DNA of 64,000 nt, from contig NZ_JNXE01000004.1 of NCBI RefSeq assembly GCF_000716605.1, forward strand, positions 310,001-374,000, in the 5' to 3' direction. The notes beneath the pieces were generated by a model, which did not search any database, was not told the DNA's origin, and saw nothing but the letters and a program-made list of their open reading frames with translations. This DNA is from Streptomyces sp. NRRL F-525 (GTDB lineage Bacteria > Actinomycetota > Actinomycetes > Streptomycetales > Streptomycetaceae). Shown piece by piece: positions 25,470 to 34,281 of this stretch. Each line of letters opens with the position of its first letter. Position 1 is the first letter of the stretch. Position numbers and translations under genes: made by a program.

Positions 25470-26444
25470 TCAACCCCTGCCCGCGCGGGCGAGTGCGTCC
25501 TCGGCCTGCGTGGCAAGGGTGTTGACGAGGTCGGCGGCGGACGGCAGGTCGTCGATGAGGTCGACCGCCTCGCCGGCCCAGATGGGCAGCGCGGGTATCT
25601 CGCCCCGGGACAGGGCGAGTTGGTAGTCCCGTCCGGCGTCGGGGTCGGCGGCGAGTTCGGCCTCCCGGCCGCGCCATGCGTCGAGGAAGGGATGGCCGAG
25701 CGTGCGGGCGGTGTATTGCGACGGCCAGCTGGAACCCCGGGCGATGTCGAGGACGCGGTTGCGCTCGGTGTCCTCGGCGTGCCCCTGGACGATGGCTGTG
25801 GCGATCGCCGGGGTGATCAGGGCTTCGGCCGTGGCCTGGAAGCGGGTGCCGATGAGCGCCCCGGCGGCCCCGAGGGCGAGCGCGGCGGCCACACCCCGGC
25901 CGTCGGCGATCCCGCCCGCCGCGAGCACGGGTACGGGTGCCGCCAGATCCACGACGACCGGCACGAACGGCAGCGTCGAACGGCCGTGCCGGGCTCCGTG
26001 TCCGCCGCTCTCGGATCCCTGCGCCACGATGACGTCGGCGCCCAGGTCGACCGCGCGCCTCGCCTCTTCCAGATCGGTGACCTGGATGATCAACGCGGTG
26101 CCGGCCCGGCGGACGCGTTCGGCGAACGGGCTCGGGTCCCCGAACGACAGCATCACCGCGGCGGGTTGGTGTTCCAGCGCGTGCTCGACCGCGCCGACAT
26201 CGATCTGCCAGGTGAGGAAGCCGATGCCCCACGGCTTCGTGGTGTGCTCGGCGACGATGGCCAACTCGCGGGCCAGCCAGGCACGTTCACCGTTGCCGCT
26301 GCCCAGCAGCCCCAGTCCGCCACCGCGAGAGACGGCCGCGGTCAGCGCACCGCCGGCCGATCCGCCCATTGGCGCCGACGCGATCGGGTGGTGCACACCG
26401 AACAACTTCGTGAACGCCGTCGACAGTGTCATGGCCGCCATCAT
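25470..26444 (-). CDS. nitronate monooxygenase family protein
   Basis: A 324-residue TIM-barrel flavoprotein. PIASAPMGGSAGGALTAAVS at the N-terminus and GSESGGHGARHG with VLAAGGIADGRG form the FMN site typical of nitronate monooxygenase and 2-nitropropane dioxygenase-like proteins. Several clustered starts exist (GTG 26447, ATG 26444, 26441, 26432), and the choice changes only five residues. It is convergent with the methyltransferase gene and stands alone; oxidation of alkyl nitronates is the family activity. Confidence 0.87.
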   Translation of the reverse strand: MMAAMTLSTAFTKLFGVHHPIASAPMGGSAGGALTAAVSRGGGLGLLGSGNGERAWLARELAIVAEHTTKPWGIGFLTWQIDVGAVEHALEHQPAAVMLSFGDPSPFAERVRRAGTALIIQVTDLEEARRAVDLGADVIVAQGSESGGHGARHGRSTLPFVPVVVDLAAPVPVLAAGGIADGRGVAAALALGAAGALIGTRFQATAEALITPAIATAIVQGHAEDTERNRVLDIARGSSWPSQYTARTLGHPFLDAWRGREAELAADPDAGRDYQLALSRGEIPALPIWAGEAVDLIDDLPSAADLVNTLATQAEDALARAGRG

Positions 26445-26520
26445 CACCCCGTCCGCCGTGCGAGGTGAAGCGCCGCGGATATGAGTGGCCCGGGCGCGCG
26501 GCCGACCCTAGTCTCGGGCC

Positions 26521-26946
26521 ATGAACCAGCGGCGGCGGAAGAAGCTCTCCAGGCGTCTCTTCGGAGCAATTCAGCGTGGGGACACCGCCGTTGTGACCGC
26601 GGTACTGCGTGCGGGAGCCGACCCGGAACGGGCCGACAGTGAAGGCACCACCCCTCTCTACGTGGCCTCGGTCAACGGACAAGCCTCGATCGCCGGGCTG
26701 CTCCTGTCGGCCGGTGCCTCTCCCGACACCGAGAGCGGCGGAACCGGCGCGGAGGGCACGCCGTTGTGCGCGGCCGCGTGTTGGGGGCACACCGACACCG
26801 TGCGCGAGTTGCTGGCCCGCGGCGCCGATCCGAACGTTCGGGAAGACCACGGTACGGGCTGGTCGCCCCTGGACTGGGCGCGCAGAGGTTCCCATCCCGA
26901 GACAGTCGCCCTCCTCGCCGCAGCGGGCGCAAGTGGGAGCCGATAG
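26521..26946 (+). CDS. ankyrin repeat protein
   Basis: A 141-residue protein consisting of about four ankyrin repeats. The consensus G-x-T-P-L-x-x-A is visible at TTPLYVASVNGQ, GTPLCAAACWGH and WSPLDWARRGSH, each followed by the helix pattern ending in LLxxGA. A short basic N-terminus (NQRRRKKLSRR) precedes the repeats. It is a small protein-binding module with no partner evident. Convergent with the gene ending at 26950. Confidence 0.85.
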   Translation: MNQRRRKKLSRRLFGAIQRGDTAVVTAVLRAGADPERADSEGTTPLYVASVNGQASIAGLLLSAGASPDTESGGTGAEGTPLCAAACWGHTDTVRELLARGADPNVREDHGTGWSPLDWARRGSHPETVALLAAAGASGSR

Positions 26947-26949
26947 GGG

Positions 26950-27558
26950 CTAGTTGGGGTCGCGGACGACGATCGAGACGTACTGGGTGAGCTGGCGGGA
27001 CGAAGTCGAGGTCCCGCAACTGGCCCACAGCGTGGGCTTGTTGATCACAGGGCTGGTCGGGATCCTGACCCTGGCCTCGAAGGAGCCGGTGGCGAGCGCG
27101 TCGACCGAGGCCAGTTGATGTGTCCCGGCAGCCGTGGCTGTCGTCTGTGGTTGTCCCGGTGATGTCTTCCGTTCCTCCATCGAGAGGCTCAACTTCGCAC
27201 CGCGGTCCCAACGGATCCCGAAGGACACCGACTTCCCAGGAGCGCAGCCCGTGCCGGTCAGGGTGATGGTGCCGCCGGGCACGGTCTCGGTCGGGGTGGC
27301 GATCAGGGACCTGGGGGAGGCTGAGTGGGGTGCCGTCGGACCGGGAGTGCTGGTTCCGGAACGGTCGACGGAGGCCACCAGAGGGAAGACGGCCACGACC
27401 GCGGCCGCTACGGCGGTGACCGTCGCGACCTCGCGGAACGTACGGCGGCGGCGGGCGCGGCGCCGTAGGTCCGAGAGAGGGGGCCGCCGCGCGGCCCGGG
27501 TGCCCTCCTCGACGAGGTGGCGGAGACCGTGCTCGGACGCGGGTTCAGCGTCGGCCAT
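26950..27558 (-). CDS. membrane-anchored protein cotranscribed with the sigma factor
   Basis: A 202-residue protein. An N-terminal cytoplasmic stretch of about 40 residues rich in Arg is followed by one transmembrane helix (VATVTAVAAAVVAVFPLVA) and an extracytoplasmic domain with two Cys. It overlaps the sigma-factor stop by 14 nt, so the two are coupled. The arrangement is like sigma factor plus membrane-bound anti-sigma factor, but no zinc-binding ASD motif is visible, so that role is only a guess. Confidence 0.72.
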   Translation of the reverse strand: MADAEPASEHGLRHLVEEGTRAARRPPLSDLRRRARRRRTFREVATVTAVAAAVVAVFPLVASVDRSGTSTPGPTAPHSASPRSLIATPTETVPGGTITLTGTGCAPGKSVSFGIRWDRGAKLSLSMEERKTSPGQPQTTATAAGTHQLASVDALATGSFEARVRIPTSPVINKPTLWASCGTSTSSRQLTQYVSIVVRDPN

Positions 27559-28045
27559 GGTGGGACAGAGCTCCTTCCGGATCGGCGGCGAGATGGCGGG
27601 CGAGGTTCGCGCGGGCGCGGGCGAGCCGGCCGCGCACGGTGCTCACCGGCAGCCCCAGTTGCCCGGCGACCTGGTCGATCGGCAGATCCAGTACGTCGTG
27701 GAGCAGCAGCACGGGGCGCTGGTTCACCGGGACCCGGAGCAGCAACTCGGCGACTTCGGCGGTCTGCGGCGTGAGTTGGGGCTGCGGGCGCTGGGCACCC
27801 AGGCGCAGCAGGGCCGCGGCGCGTCGGCGCAACCGCCGGATCTCGCTCACCGCGAGGTTGATCGCGACCCGGCGTACCCACAGCTCCGGCACGTCGTAGG
27901 CCTGGATCCGGGGCCAGCGGTCCAGGGCCCGGATGAACGCCTCCTGCACGACGTCCTCGGCCTGTTCGAGGCTGCCGGTGACCGAGAACAGCTGACCGAC
28001 CAGTCGCGCGTACGACGACTCGTAGAACTCCTCGAAGTCCGTCAC
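27545..28045 (-). CDS. ECF-type RNA polymerase sigma factor (SigE family)
   Basis: A 166-residue sigma-70-like factor. Region 2 covers YARLVGQLFSVTGSLEQAEDVVQEAFIRAL with the WPRI pattern, and region 4 covers VLLLHDVLDLPIDQVAGQLG followed by the HTH STVRGRLARARANL. I prefer the GTG at 28045, which gives the usual start T-D-F-E-E-F-Y; a GTG at 28087, abutting the preceding gene's stop, would add 14 residues. It lies in a three-gene operon between a secreted protein and a membrane protein. Confidence 0.85.
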   Translation of the reverse strand: MTDFEEFYESSYARLVGQLFSVTGSLEQAEDVVQEAFIRALDRWPRIQAYDVPELWVRRVAINLAVSEIRRLRRRAAALLRLGAQRPQPQLTPQTAEVAELLLRVPVNQRPVLLLHDVLDLPIDQVAGQLGLPVSTVRGRLARARANLARHLAADPEGALSHHGRR

Positions 28046-28087
28046 GCCGGTCTGCTGTCCTCGGTCACCGCCGCTTGCGCGTTTCAC

Positions 28088-28498
28088 TCAGTTCGCGCCC
28101 ACCGGTGCGGCCTCCACACGCTTCTGACCGGGAGTCAGCGACAGCCAGGCGAGTTGCGCGGCGGTGGCCTTGCCCTTCGCCTTCAACTGCCCGACCAACC
28201 TGTCGGCCTCGACGACCTGGGCGGCGGTCGGGTTGCCGGTCGTGACCTTGATCTCCCTCTGTATGTTCAGGAGGAGCCGATTCTCCTCCGACATCCGGGA
28301 CTTGGTCCCGGCACTGGAGGACGCCTTCGCCTTTTCGGCGGACTCCTTGGCCGTCGTCTGCGACTGATGCGTGGTCTGCGGCTTGGCCTGTGCCGTGGTT
28401 CCGTGGCCGGGCGAGGCGAGTGCCGTCGTGGCGAGCACGGCGCACAGTCCTGCGGCGGCGATGCCGGCAGCGCCGTACGCCAACTTCCTTTGTTGCAT
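28088..28498 (-). CDS. small secreted alanine/lysine-rich protein
   Basis: A 136-residue protein with an N-terminal signal peptide (MQQRKLAYGAAGIAAAGLC, cleavage probably after ALA at about residue 27). The mature part is low-complexity Thr/Gln/Lys-rich and ends in a helical segment (GNPTAAQVVEADRLVGQLKA). The ATG at 28498 gives the only sensible signal peptide. It is the first gene of the sigma-factor operon; the sigma gene begins at or just after its stop. No family is recognised. Confidence 0.7.
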   Translation of the reverse strand: MQQRKLAYGAAGIAAAGLCAVLATTALASPGHGTTAQAKPQTTHQSQTTAKESAEKAKASSSAGTKSRMSEENRLLLNIQREIKVTTGNPTAAQVVEADRLVGQLKAKGKATAAQLAWLSLTPGQKRVEAAPVGAN

Positions 28499-28782
28499 GG
28501 CTGGTTGGTCCTCACTTCTGTCTCGGAGGGAAGGCCGGACGGCCTGGTCGGCGCCTGCGGAGCGAGCCCGACCGCCGTCCCACCACCCCCACGCCCCGGA
28601 CCTCCGCCCAGCGCACACCCCACGAGCCTTCGTCATCGAACCGTGACCGACCTGCCGCGGTCCGAGATCCGGCGACCGGACTCGATCCGGTGCGAGAGCG
28701 CAGTGTGCGGGAACCGCGAATGGCGGATACTCGTGATCGGCGGGGTGTGTGGGTGCTGTGCCGACCGGAGGTGCGCAGGCGT

Positions 28783-31110
28783 ATGGAGAAACCGTGGCGC
28801 GCCCTGGCCGGGCGGATCCCCACCTGGTTGCGCGACCATGATCCGGGGCTCGCGGCGACGCGCAGGGCCGCTCGTACCGCGCTGGTGATGCCCGCCCTGT
28901 TCGCCCTGTGCAGTCAGGTTCTGAAGTCCTCGACGATGGCGACCTACGCGGCGTTCGGCTCGTTCTCCATGCTCCTGCTGGTGGAGTTCACCGGCCCGAT
29001 GGTGCAGCGCCTGCGGGCTCACGTGGGCCTGGCGGTGGCCTGGGCGGTGCTCATCTGCCTCGGCACGCTGGCGTCCCGGGCGACCTGGCTCGCGGTCACC
29101 GCCATGGTCGTGGTGGGTTTCCTGGTGCTGTTCTCCGGTGTGGTCAGCTCCGTTCTCGCGGGCGCGACGACCGCGCTGCTGCTGGCCTTCATCCTCCCGG
29201 TGACCTCGCCCGCCCCGCTGTCACAGCTGCCCGACCGGCTCGCCGGAGCGGGCCTCGCGGCGGCGGCCGCCATGCTCGCGATCTCCTTGCTGTGGCCCCG
29301 GCCCGCCGCGGACCCGCTCAGCGCACCCGCCGCCCGGGTCTGCCGCGCGGCCGCGGCGCAATTGCGTACCGACGCCTCCTGGCTGGCCGGCGGTCCGGAC
29401 GCGCCCACCGTCCGGCAGTGCGCGGTCACCGCAGGCCAGGCCGCAGAGGCGGCGGCCGACCTGCGCACCGCCTTCGACGCCACGCTCTACCGCCCCACCG
29501 GCCTGTCCGCAGGCTCCCGCGCACTGGTCCGGCTGGTCGACGAGCTGACCTGGCTGAGCGCCATCGTGGCCGACAGCGGCCCCCCATCGGCGGACCCCCA
29601 GGCCTGCGACGCCGACGCGCATGCCGTACGGCGTGCGGCGGCCACCGCCCTGGACGAGGCCGCCGACATCCTCGACGCCCCGCGCGACGCGCCCGACGCG
29701 CTCCGTGCCGCCCTGGCGAACCTGCGTAAGGCCATGGACGGCATGGAAGCCCGCGCCACCCAGCGACTGCCCGTGCACCGGCCGAAACCCGGCACGGAGT
29801 CGGAGGTCAGCGCCTTCATCGCCACCCTCGACCTGTCCTTCCGCGCCCAGGAACTGGGGTTCGCCACCCTCCAGATCGCCGGCAACGTGGACCTGTCCGC
29901 GGCCGCCGAGCGCCGCAGCTGGCCCCAGCGGCTGCTGGGCACGGAACCCGGCGCACTGACACAGCCGCTGGCGTCCGCCGTCGAGCGCGCCGCCGCACAC
30001 CTGGAACCGCGCTCGGTCTGGCTGCACAACAGCCTCCGGGGCGCCCTCGGCCTCGGTATCGCCGTGGCCCTGGCGAACGCGACGGGTGTCCAGCACTCGT
30101 TCTGGATCCTGCTGGGAACCCTGTCGGTGCTGCGTTCCAACGCGCTCAACACCGGGCAGAACGCGCTCCGGGCGCTGGGCGGCACGCTGGTCGGTTCGCT
30201 CATCGGGACCGGGCTGCTCCAGCTCATCGGGCACCACAGCACCGTGCTCTGGTTCCTGCTCCCCGTCGCCGTGCTCATCGCGGGTATCGCCCCCGCCGCC
30301 ATCTCGTTTGCGGCGGGGCAGGCGGCCTTCACCGTCACCCTCGTCATCCTGTTCAACATCGGCCAGAACCCCGACTGGCACATCGTGCTGCTGCGGATCG
30401 AGGACATCGCCCTCGGCTGCGGGGTGAGCGTCCTGGTGGGCCTCTTCTTCTGGCCGCGGGGCGCCGCGGCCGCCGTCGACCGGGCGCTGTCGGCGGCGTA
30501 CACCGAAAGTGCGCGCTACCTGGCCGACACGGTGGAGTACGCGGCGAGCCGTTGCAGCATCGGCTGCATTCCGACCGACGCCCCGGTGGAGGCGGGCCGG
30601 CAGGCGGCCGCCGCGGCCCGCCGGCTCGACGACGCCTTCCGCAGCTACCTCGCCGAACGAGGCGCCAAGCCGGTGCGCCTGTCCGACATGACCACCCTGG
30701 TCACCGGGGTCGTAGGACTGCGGCTCGCCTCGGACGCGGTACTGGAACTGTGGCAGCGCAACGGCGGAGAGGAGCGGATGGAACCCGATCGCTCCGAGGC
30801 CCGGCTCACGCTGCTCGACACGGTCGGCCGGTTGGCCGACTGGTACCGGGACCTGGCCGCGGGACTCGGCCGGCACACCGCCGTGCCCGCGCCGCTGTCC
30901 CGCGACCCCGACGAGGAGGCACGCCTGGTCCACTCCCTGCGCCGCGATCTGCGCGGCGACGACGGACACGCCACGGCGACGGCGGTCCGCATCATCTGGA
31001 CCGCCGACCACCTCAACGCGGCCCGCCGCCTCCAGCCCAGCCTGGCGGCCGCGGCGCAGCCGAGCGATCCGGCACCTGAGGCGAGGGCCGAGACACCTCA
31101 CCCCGGATAG
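28783..31110 (+). CDS. FUSC family membrane protein
   Basis: A 775-residue membrane protein with two hydrophobic blocks (roughly residues 30-180 and 400-570) separated by soluble alpha-helical domains, as in FUSC/YccS/aromatic acid exporter family proteins. The second block holds the FUSC-type SFWILLGTLSVLRSNALNTG motif. I prefer the ATG at 28783 (GGAG upstream); an in-frame ATG at 28720 would add 21 residues. It is probably an exporter of hydrophobic or aromatic acids. It overlaps the convergent reductase gene by 13 nt. Confidence 0.85.
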   Translation: MEKPWRALAGRIPTWLRDHDPGLAATRRAARTALVMPALFALCSQVLKSSTMATYAAFGSFSMLLLVEFTGPMVQRLRAHVGLAVAWAVLICLGTLASRATWLAVTAMVVVGFLVLFSGVVSSVLAGATTALLLAFILPVTSPAPLSQLPDRLAGAGLAAAAAMLAISLLWPRPAADPLSAPAARVCRAAAAQLRTDASWLAGGPDAPTVRQCAVTAGQAAEAAADLRTAFDATLYRPTGLSAGSRALVRLVDELTWLSAIVADSGPPSADPQACDADAHAVRRAAATALDEAADILDAPRDAPDALRAALANLRKAMDGMEARATQRLPVHRPKPGTESEVSAFIATLDLSFRAQELGFATLQIAGNVDLSAAAERRSWPQRLLGTEPGALTQPLASAVERAAAHLEPRSVWLHNSLRGALGLGIAVALANATGVQHSFWILLGTLSVLRSNALNTGQNALRALGGTLVGSLIGTGLLQLIGHHSTVLWFLLPVAVLIAGIAPAAISFAAGQAAFTVTLVILFNIGQNPDWHIVLLRIEDIALGCGVSVLVGLFFWPRGAAAAVDRALSAAYTESARYLADTVEYAASRCSIGCIPTDAPVEAGRQAAAAARRLDDAFRSYLAERGAKPVRLSDMTTLVTGVVGLRLASDAVLELWQRNGGEERMEPDRSEARLTLLDTVGRLADWYRDLAAGLGRHTAVPAPLSRDPDEEARLVHSLRRDLRGDDGHATATAVRIIWTADHLNAARRLQPSLAAAAQPSDPAPEARAETPHPG

Positions 31111-31691
31111 GGAACCGCCTCGCGCGCCGACCGGAGGGCGACCGCCCACCAGGCCAGCTGGTCGAGCACGGTCCGGGCGTAGCCGGCGGATGCGGGATCG
31201 AGCGGACGGCCGTCCTGCCACGAGGTGAAGTAGTTCGGGAAGGCGAGACCGTCGCGGACCGTCACCGCGTGCAGCTCGGTCAGCACGTTCTCCAGGTGCA
31301 GCACCGCGTGCCGGCCGCCCGCGGCACCGCCGTAGCTGACGAAGGCCACCGGCTTGGCCGCCCACTGCGTGAAGTGCCAGTCGATGGCCGCCTTCAGCGA
31401 TGCCGGATAGCTGTGGTTGTACTCCGGCGTCACCACGACGAACGCGTCGGCGTTCGTCAGCGCCGACGTCAGCGCAGCCATCCCGGCCGGGCGCGGGTAG
31501 TCGTCACCGGCGTGCTTCGGCGAGGCCGCGGGCAGCGCCAACGGGACGTCGGTCTCGGCCAGATCGACGACCTCCACCTCGAAAACACCGTGCAGAGCGG
31601 CCTGTTGGGCCACCCACGAGGCCACGACCGGGCCGAACCGTCCTTCCCGCACACTTCCGACGATGATCACCAGCTGAGGTCTGTTCTCCAT
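31098..31691 (-). CDS. NAD(P)H-dependent FMN reductase family protein
   Basis: A 197-residue flavodoxin-like reductase. IIVGSVREGRFGPVVASWV is the FMN phosphate loop, and TPEYNHSYPASLKAAIDW is the signature of the NADPH-dependent FMN reductase/azoreductase group. ATG at 31691; a longer frame has no ribosome site. It is divergent from the XRE regulator at 31804, which may control it. It could supply FMNH2 to the flavin monooxygenases or reduce quinones. Confidence 0.88.
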   Translation of the reverse strand: MENRPQLVIIVGSVREGRFGPVVASWVAQQAALHGVFEVEVVDLAETDVPLALPAASPKHAGDDYPRPAGMAALTSALTNADAFVVVTPEYNHSYPASLKAAIDWHFTQWAAKPVAFVSYGGAAGGRHAVLHLENVLTELHAVTVRDGLAFPNYFTSWQDGRPLDPASAGYARTVLDQLAWWAVALRSAREAVPYPG

Positions 31692-31803
31692 GCCCACCAC
31701 GATCGGACGGCTTCGCGCTCCCAGCCAGACCGTGCTCAGGCTGGCCCCCGCAGGGCCACTCCGAGCACTCCGCGACGAGCGGGCAGCGCCGTAAACTCCC
31801 CCC

Positions 31804-32640
31804 ATGGGTTCGCCGTTGGGGGATTTCATCCGGACCAAGCGGGACAGCGTTCAGCCCGAGTCGCTGGGGCTGCCCGATCGCGGCCGTCGCCGGTCACCGG
31901 GGCTGCGGCGCTCGGATCTCGCGGCGCGCGCCGGCATCAGTGTCGAGTACCTGACCCGCATCGAGCAGGGCCGTGACCGCAATCCCTCGGTGGCGGTGGT
32001 GCACGCCCTGGCCGACGCGCTCGGCCTCGACCCGTCGGAGCGCGACCATCTCCGCCACCTCACCAAGATCACCGGCGGCGAGTGCTCCGCCCACACGCGA
32101 CCCGGGCCACCGCTCCGCGAGGTCCGTCCGTCCATCCTGCGGACGCTCCGGCTCCTCGAACCCGGAATCGCCCTGGTCACCAACCGACTTGGGGACGTCC
32201 TCGCCCACACCAGCGGCTACGAGTCGCTGGTACGCGGGACCGGACTGCTCGACGCCGACACACCGAACCTCACGCGCTACGTCTTCACCGATCCCCGCGC
32301 CCGGACGTTCTTCACGGACTGGGACGACGTCGCGGACGAGCAGGCCTTCGACCTGTGGCTCGGACCGACCGTGGGGAACTACGAGTGGTTCACCACGGAA
32401 CTCGCGTCCGCCGCCGGACCCGACTTCACGCGTCGCCTGAACCGGCACGTGGTTCCGCGACGGGGGACCCTCCGCCTCGACCACCCGTCCGGCTGCGCAC
32501 TCCACCTGCTCCGCGAGACGCTCGAACTCCCGGCGGACGCGCAGCAGTTGGTCGTCCTGCTGCCGGGGGACGACAGCACGGCACAGGCCCTCGACGAACT
32601 CCGCCGCCGCTCGCACGGCAGGCTCCGGGCCATCTCCTGA
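31804..32640 (+). CDS. XRE-type regulator with MmyB-like ligand domain
   Basis: A 278-residue protein: a helix-turn-helix domain (residues about 10-70, with RRSPGLRRSDLAARAGISV and the conserved YLTRIEQGRDRNPS) followed by a MmyB-like ligand-binding domain. This is a very common actinobacterial regulator architecture, generally found divergent from a short-chain dehydrogenase or reductase. Here the divergent gene is the FMN reductase at 31098-31691, its probable target. Confidence 0.9.
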   Translation: MGSPLGDFIRTKRDSVQPESLGLPDRGRRRSPGLRRSDLAARAGISVEYLTRIEQGRDRNPSVAVVHALADALGLDPSERDHLRHLTKITGGECSAHTRPGPPLREVRPSILRTLRLLEPGIALVTNRLGDVLAHTSGYESLVRGTGLLDADTPNLTRYVFTDPRARTFFTDWDDVADEQAFDLWLGPTVGNYEWFTTELASAAGPDFTRRLNRHVVPRRGTLRLDHPSGCALHLLRETLELPADAQQLVVLLPGDDSTAQALDELRRRSHGRLRAIS

Positions 32641-32769
32641 CACACCCGGACCCTCGTGAACGGCCGCGTCGCGTCGCTTCGTCGCAGGTGACATGGCTGA
32701 TCCGACCCGGCCGGGGTAGCCGTGACAGTGAACGGTCCGATGCTCGTCGGACCGGAGGAGAGGAGCGTC

Positions 32770-32916
32770 ATGTCGGGCGTAGTGGAGCGCATCAAGCAGT
32801 TCGCCAAGAGCCCCCAGGGGCGACGCGCGGCGGACCAGGTACGCCGGGCCGCCGCCGACCCGCGCCGCCGGGCCCAGGCCCAGCGCCTGCTGGCCAAACT
32901 TCGTGGTCGCCGCTGA
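32770..32916 (+). CDS. small basic hypothetical protein
   Basis: A 48-residue lysine/arginine-rich helical protein. ATG at 32770 is preceded by GGAG (7 nt). It contains the pattern KQFAKSPQGRRAADQVRR and ends in LRGRR. Short basic proteins like this, with the SPQG motif, are frequent in Streptomyces and have no known function. No partner gene is obvious. Confidence 0.6.
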   Translation: MSGVVERIKQFAKSPQGRRAADQVRRAAADPRRRAQAQRLLAKLRGRR

Positions 32917-32995
32917 GAACACCCGCTCCACGCCGGTGGGTTCCACGGGGGGAGGGGACTGAGCGGAGCACGCTACCGAGGGAGGATTGATCGCT

Positions 32996-33418
32996 GTGGA
33001 AGGTTCGTCGCTCCGGGCAGTGGGCTGGGCCCGCACCCTGCCGTTGGACAGTGAGGTGAAGTCGGCCCGGGACTGGGCGCGCAGGCATCTGGAGGCGCTC
33101 GACTGGAGCACCACCGCCCCGGAAACGGTGGACGCCGTACTGCTCACCGTCTCCGAACTGGTCACCAACGCGCACCGGCACGCCCACAGCAGCGCCCAGT
33201 TGGTGATGACGTGCGACGACCACTGCCTGCACGTCTCCGTCCACGACAAGTCCAGCGACCTGCCCACTCCCCGCGAGGCGAGCACGGAGCGCCTCGGCGG
33301 ACGCGGGATGCTCCTCGTGGACGCGCTCGCCGACACCTGGGAGTCGCACTCCTGCCCCCACGGCAAGTCGGTCAGCGCGTGTTTCCATGTGCCGGGCACG
33401 CCGTCGCGGGACCGTTGA
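32996..33418 (+). CDS. RsbW-like ATP-binding (anti-sigma type) protein
   Basis: A 140-residue GHKL ATPase domain: N-box LTVSELVTNAHRHA and G1 box GGRGMLLVDALAD are both present, as in RsbW/SpoIIAB-like regulators. GTG at 32996 has GGAGG 10 nt upstream; a TTG at 32987 is too close to the ribosome site. Streptomyces carry dozens of these, usually with anti-anti-sigma partners that are not seen here. Role: phosphorylation-based control of a sigma factor, inferred from the family. Confidence 0.85.
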   Translation: MEGSSLRAVGWARTLPLDSEVKSARDWARRHLEALDWSTTAPETVDAVLLTVSELVTNAHRHAHSSAQLVMTCDDHCLHVSVHDKSSDLPTPREASTERLGGRGMLLVDALADTWESHSCPHGKSVSACFHVPGTPSRDR

Positions 33419-33466
33419 ACCGACGCACGGCCACACCAACGGCCCGAAAAACTAGGGGGGTTCACG

Positions 33467-34015
33467 ATGAAGCGGTACGTCCTCACCGGTGCGCCCGGCG
33501 CGGGGAAGACATCGATCCTCCGCCAACTCCAGGAGCGCGGATTCGACGTCGTCGAAGAGGCGGCGACCGAGATCATCACGGACGGGCAGGCCGCAGGGCA
33601 CCCCGAGCCCTGGACCCGGGCCGACTTCGTCGAGGAAGTCGCCGCCCTCCAGCGCCGACGGCAGCTGGCGCCCACGACGGGAGACGCGGCCGCGCAGGTC
33701 TACGACAGGTCCCCGATCTGCACGCACGCCCTCAGCGTCTACCTCGGACGACCCGTCTCCGAGACGCTCTCCGCCGAGATCGAGAGGATCACCCGCGAGC
33801 GGGTCTACGAACGGCAGGTCTTCTTCGTCCGCACCATCGGATTCTGCGAGCCCACCGCCGCACGCCGGATCAGCTATCAGGAGTCCCTGGAGTTCGAGCG
33901 GATCCACGAACAGAGCTATCGGCGGTTCGGCTACGACCTCGTGGAGGTGCCGGCCGGCGAAGTCGCCGACCGCGTGGCATTGATCGCGGAGACCATGGCG
34001 CGGCTCTCGGCATGA
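33467..34015 (+). CDS. AAA family ATPase (AAA_28)
   Basis: A 182-residue P-loop protein. Walker A is GAPGAGKTS at residues 8-16; VVEEAATEII and VYDRSPIC are typical of the AAA_28 group, which resembles NadR and shikimate-kinase-like NTPases. ATG at 33467. It follows the RsbW-like gene by about 50 nt and probably shares its transcript. A kinase or GTPase-like role on a small molecule is possible, with no substrate evident. Confidence 0.82.
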   Translation: MKRYVLTGAPGAGKTSILRQLQERGFDVVEEAATEIITDGQAAGHPEPWTRADFVEEVAALQRRRQLAPTTGDAAAQVYDRSPICTHALSVYLGRPVSETLSAEIERITRERVYERQVFFVRTIGFCEPTAARRISYQESLEFERIHEQSYRRFGYDLVEVPAGEVADRVALIAETMARLSA

Positions 34016-34038
34016 TGCCCCCGCCCGCTCGGGGCACA

Positions 34039-34067
34039 TTGACATCCGGATCGCCGGCTCGGAAACT
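34039..34067 (+). promoter_or_regulatory. TTGACA promoter giving a leaderless leader-peptide mRNA
   Basis: A perfect -35 TTGACA (34039-34044) is followed after 17 nt by a -10-like GAAACT (34062-34067). The ATG of the leader peptide begins 7 nt after that box at 34075, so transcription likely starts at or next to the ATG. The same spacing occurs at 21858 and 23494. Confidence 0.55.
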
Positions 34068-34074
34068 CGATCAC

Positions 34075-34146
34075 ATGACCAAGGTCCTGCTGCTCACCAA
34101 GGAGCGCTGCGTCGACCTTGTCCGCGTGTCCAGCGCGCTGTGTTGA
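34075..34146 (+). CDS. Cys-terminated leader peptide before a luciferase-like monooxygenase
   Basis: A 23-residue ORF ending in VDLVRVSSALC followed by TGA, so Cys is the very last sense codon, with a second Cys at ERCVDL. It closely matches the 21784-21858 leader (VDL-x-R-x3-SALC). The next gene starts 135 nt downstream. No Shine-Dalgarno sequence precedes the ATG; the promoter spacing implies leaderless translation. Inferred cysteine-dependent stalling would regulate the monooxygenase at 34282. Confidence 0.75.
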   Translation: MTKVLLLTKERCVDLVRVSSALC

Positions 34147-34281
34147 TCCCCTGAGTCACGGATCCACGCCATGTCCCCCTCCGTTCGGCCGACTTGAGCC
34201 GCGCTCCGACGGACGCCTCCCGTGCCGACCGCCCGGGACACCCCTCGCTCCGCCCTCGGCCACGCTGCGATCGGAAGCACG

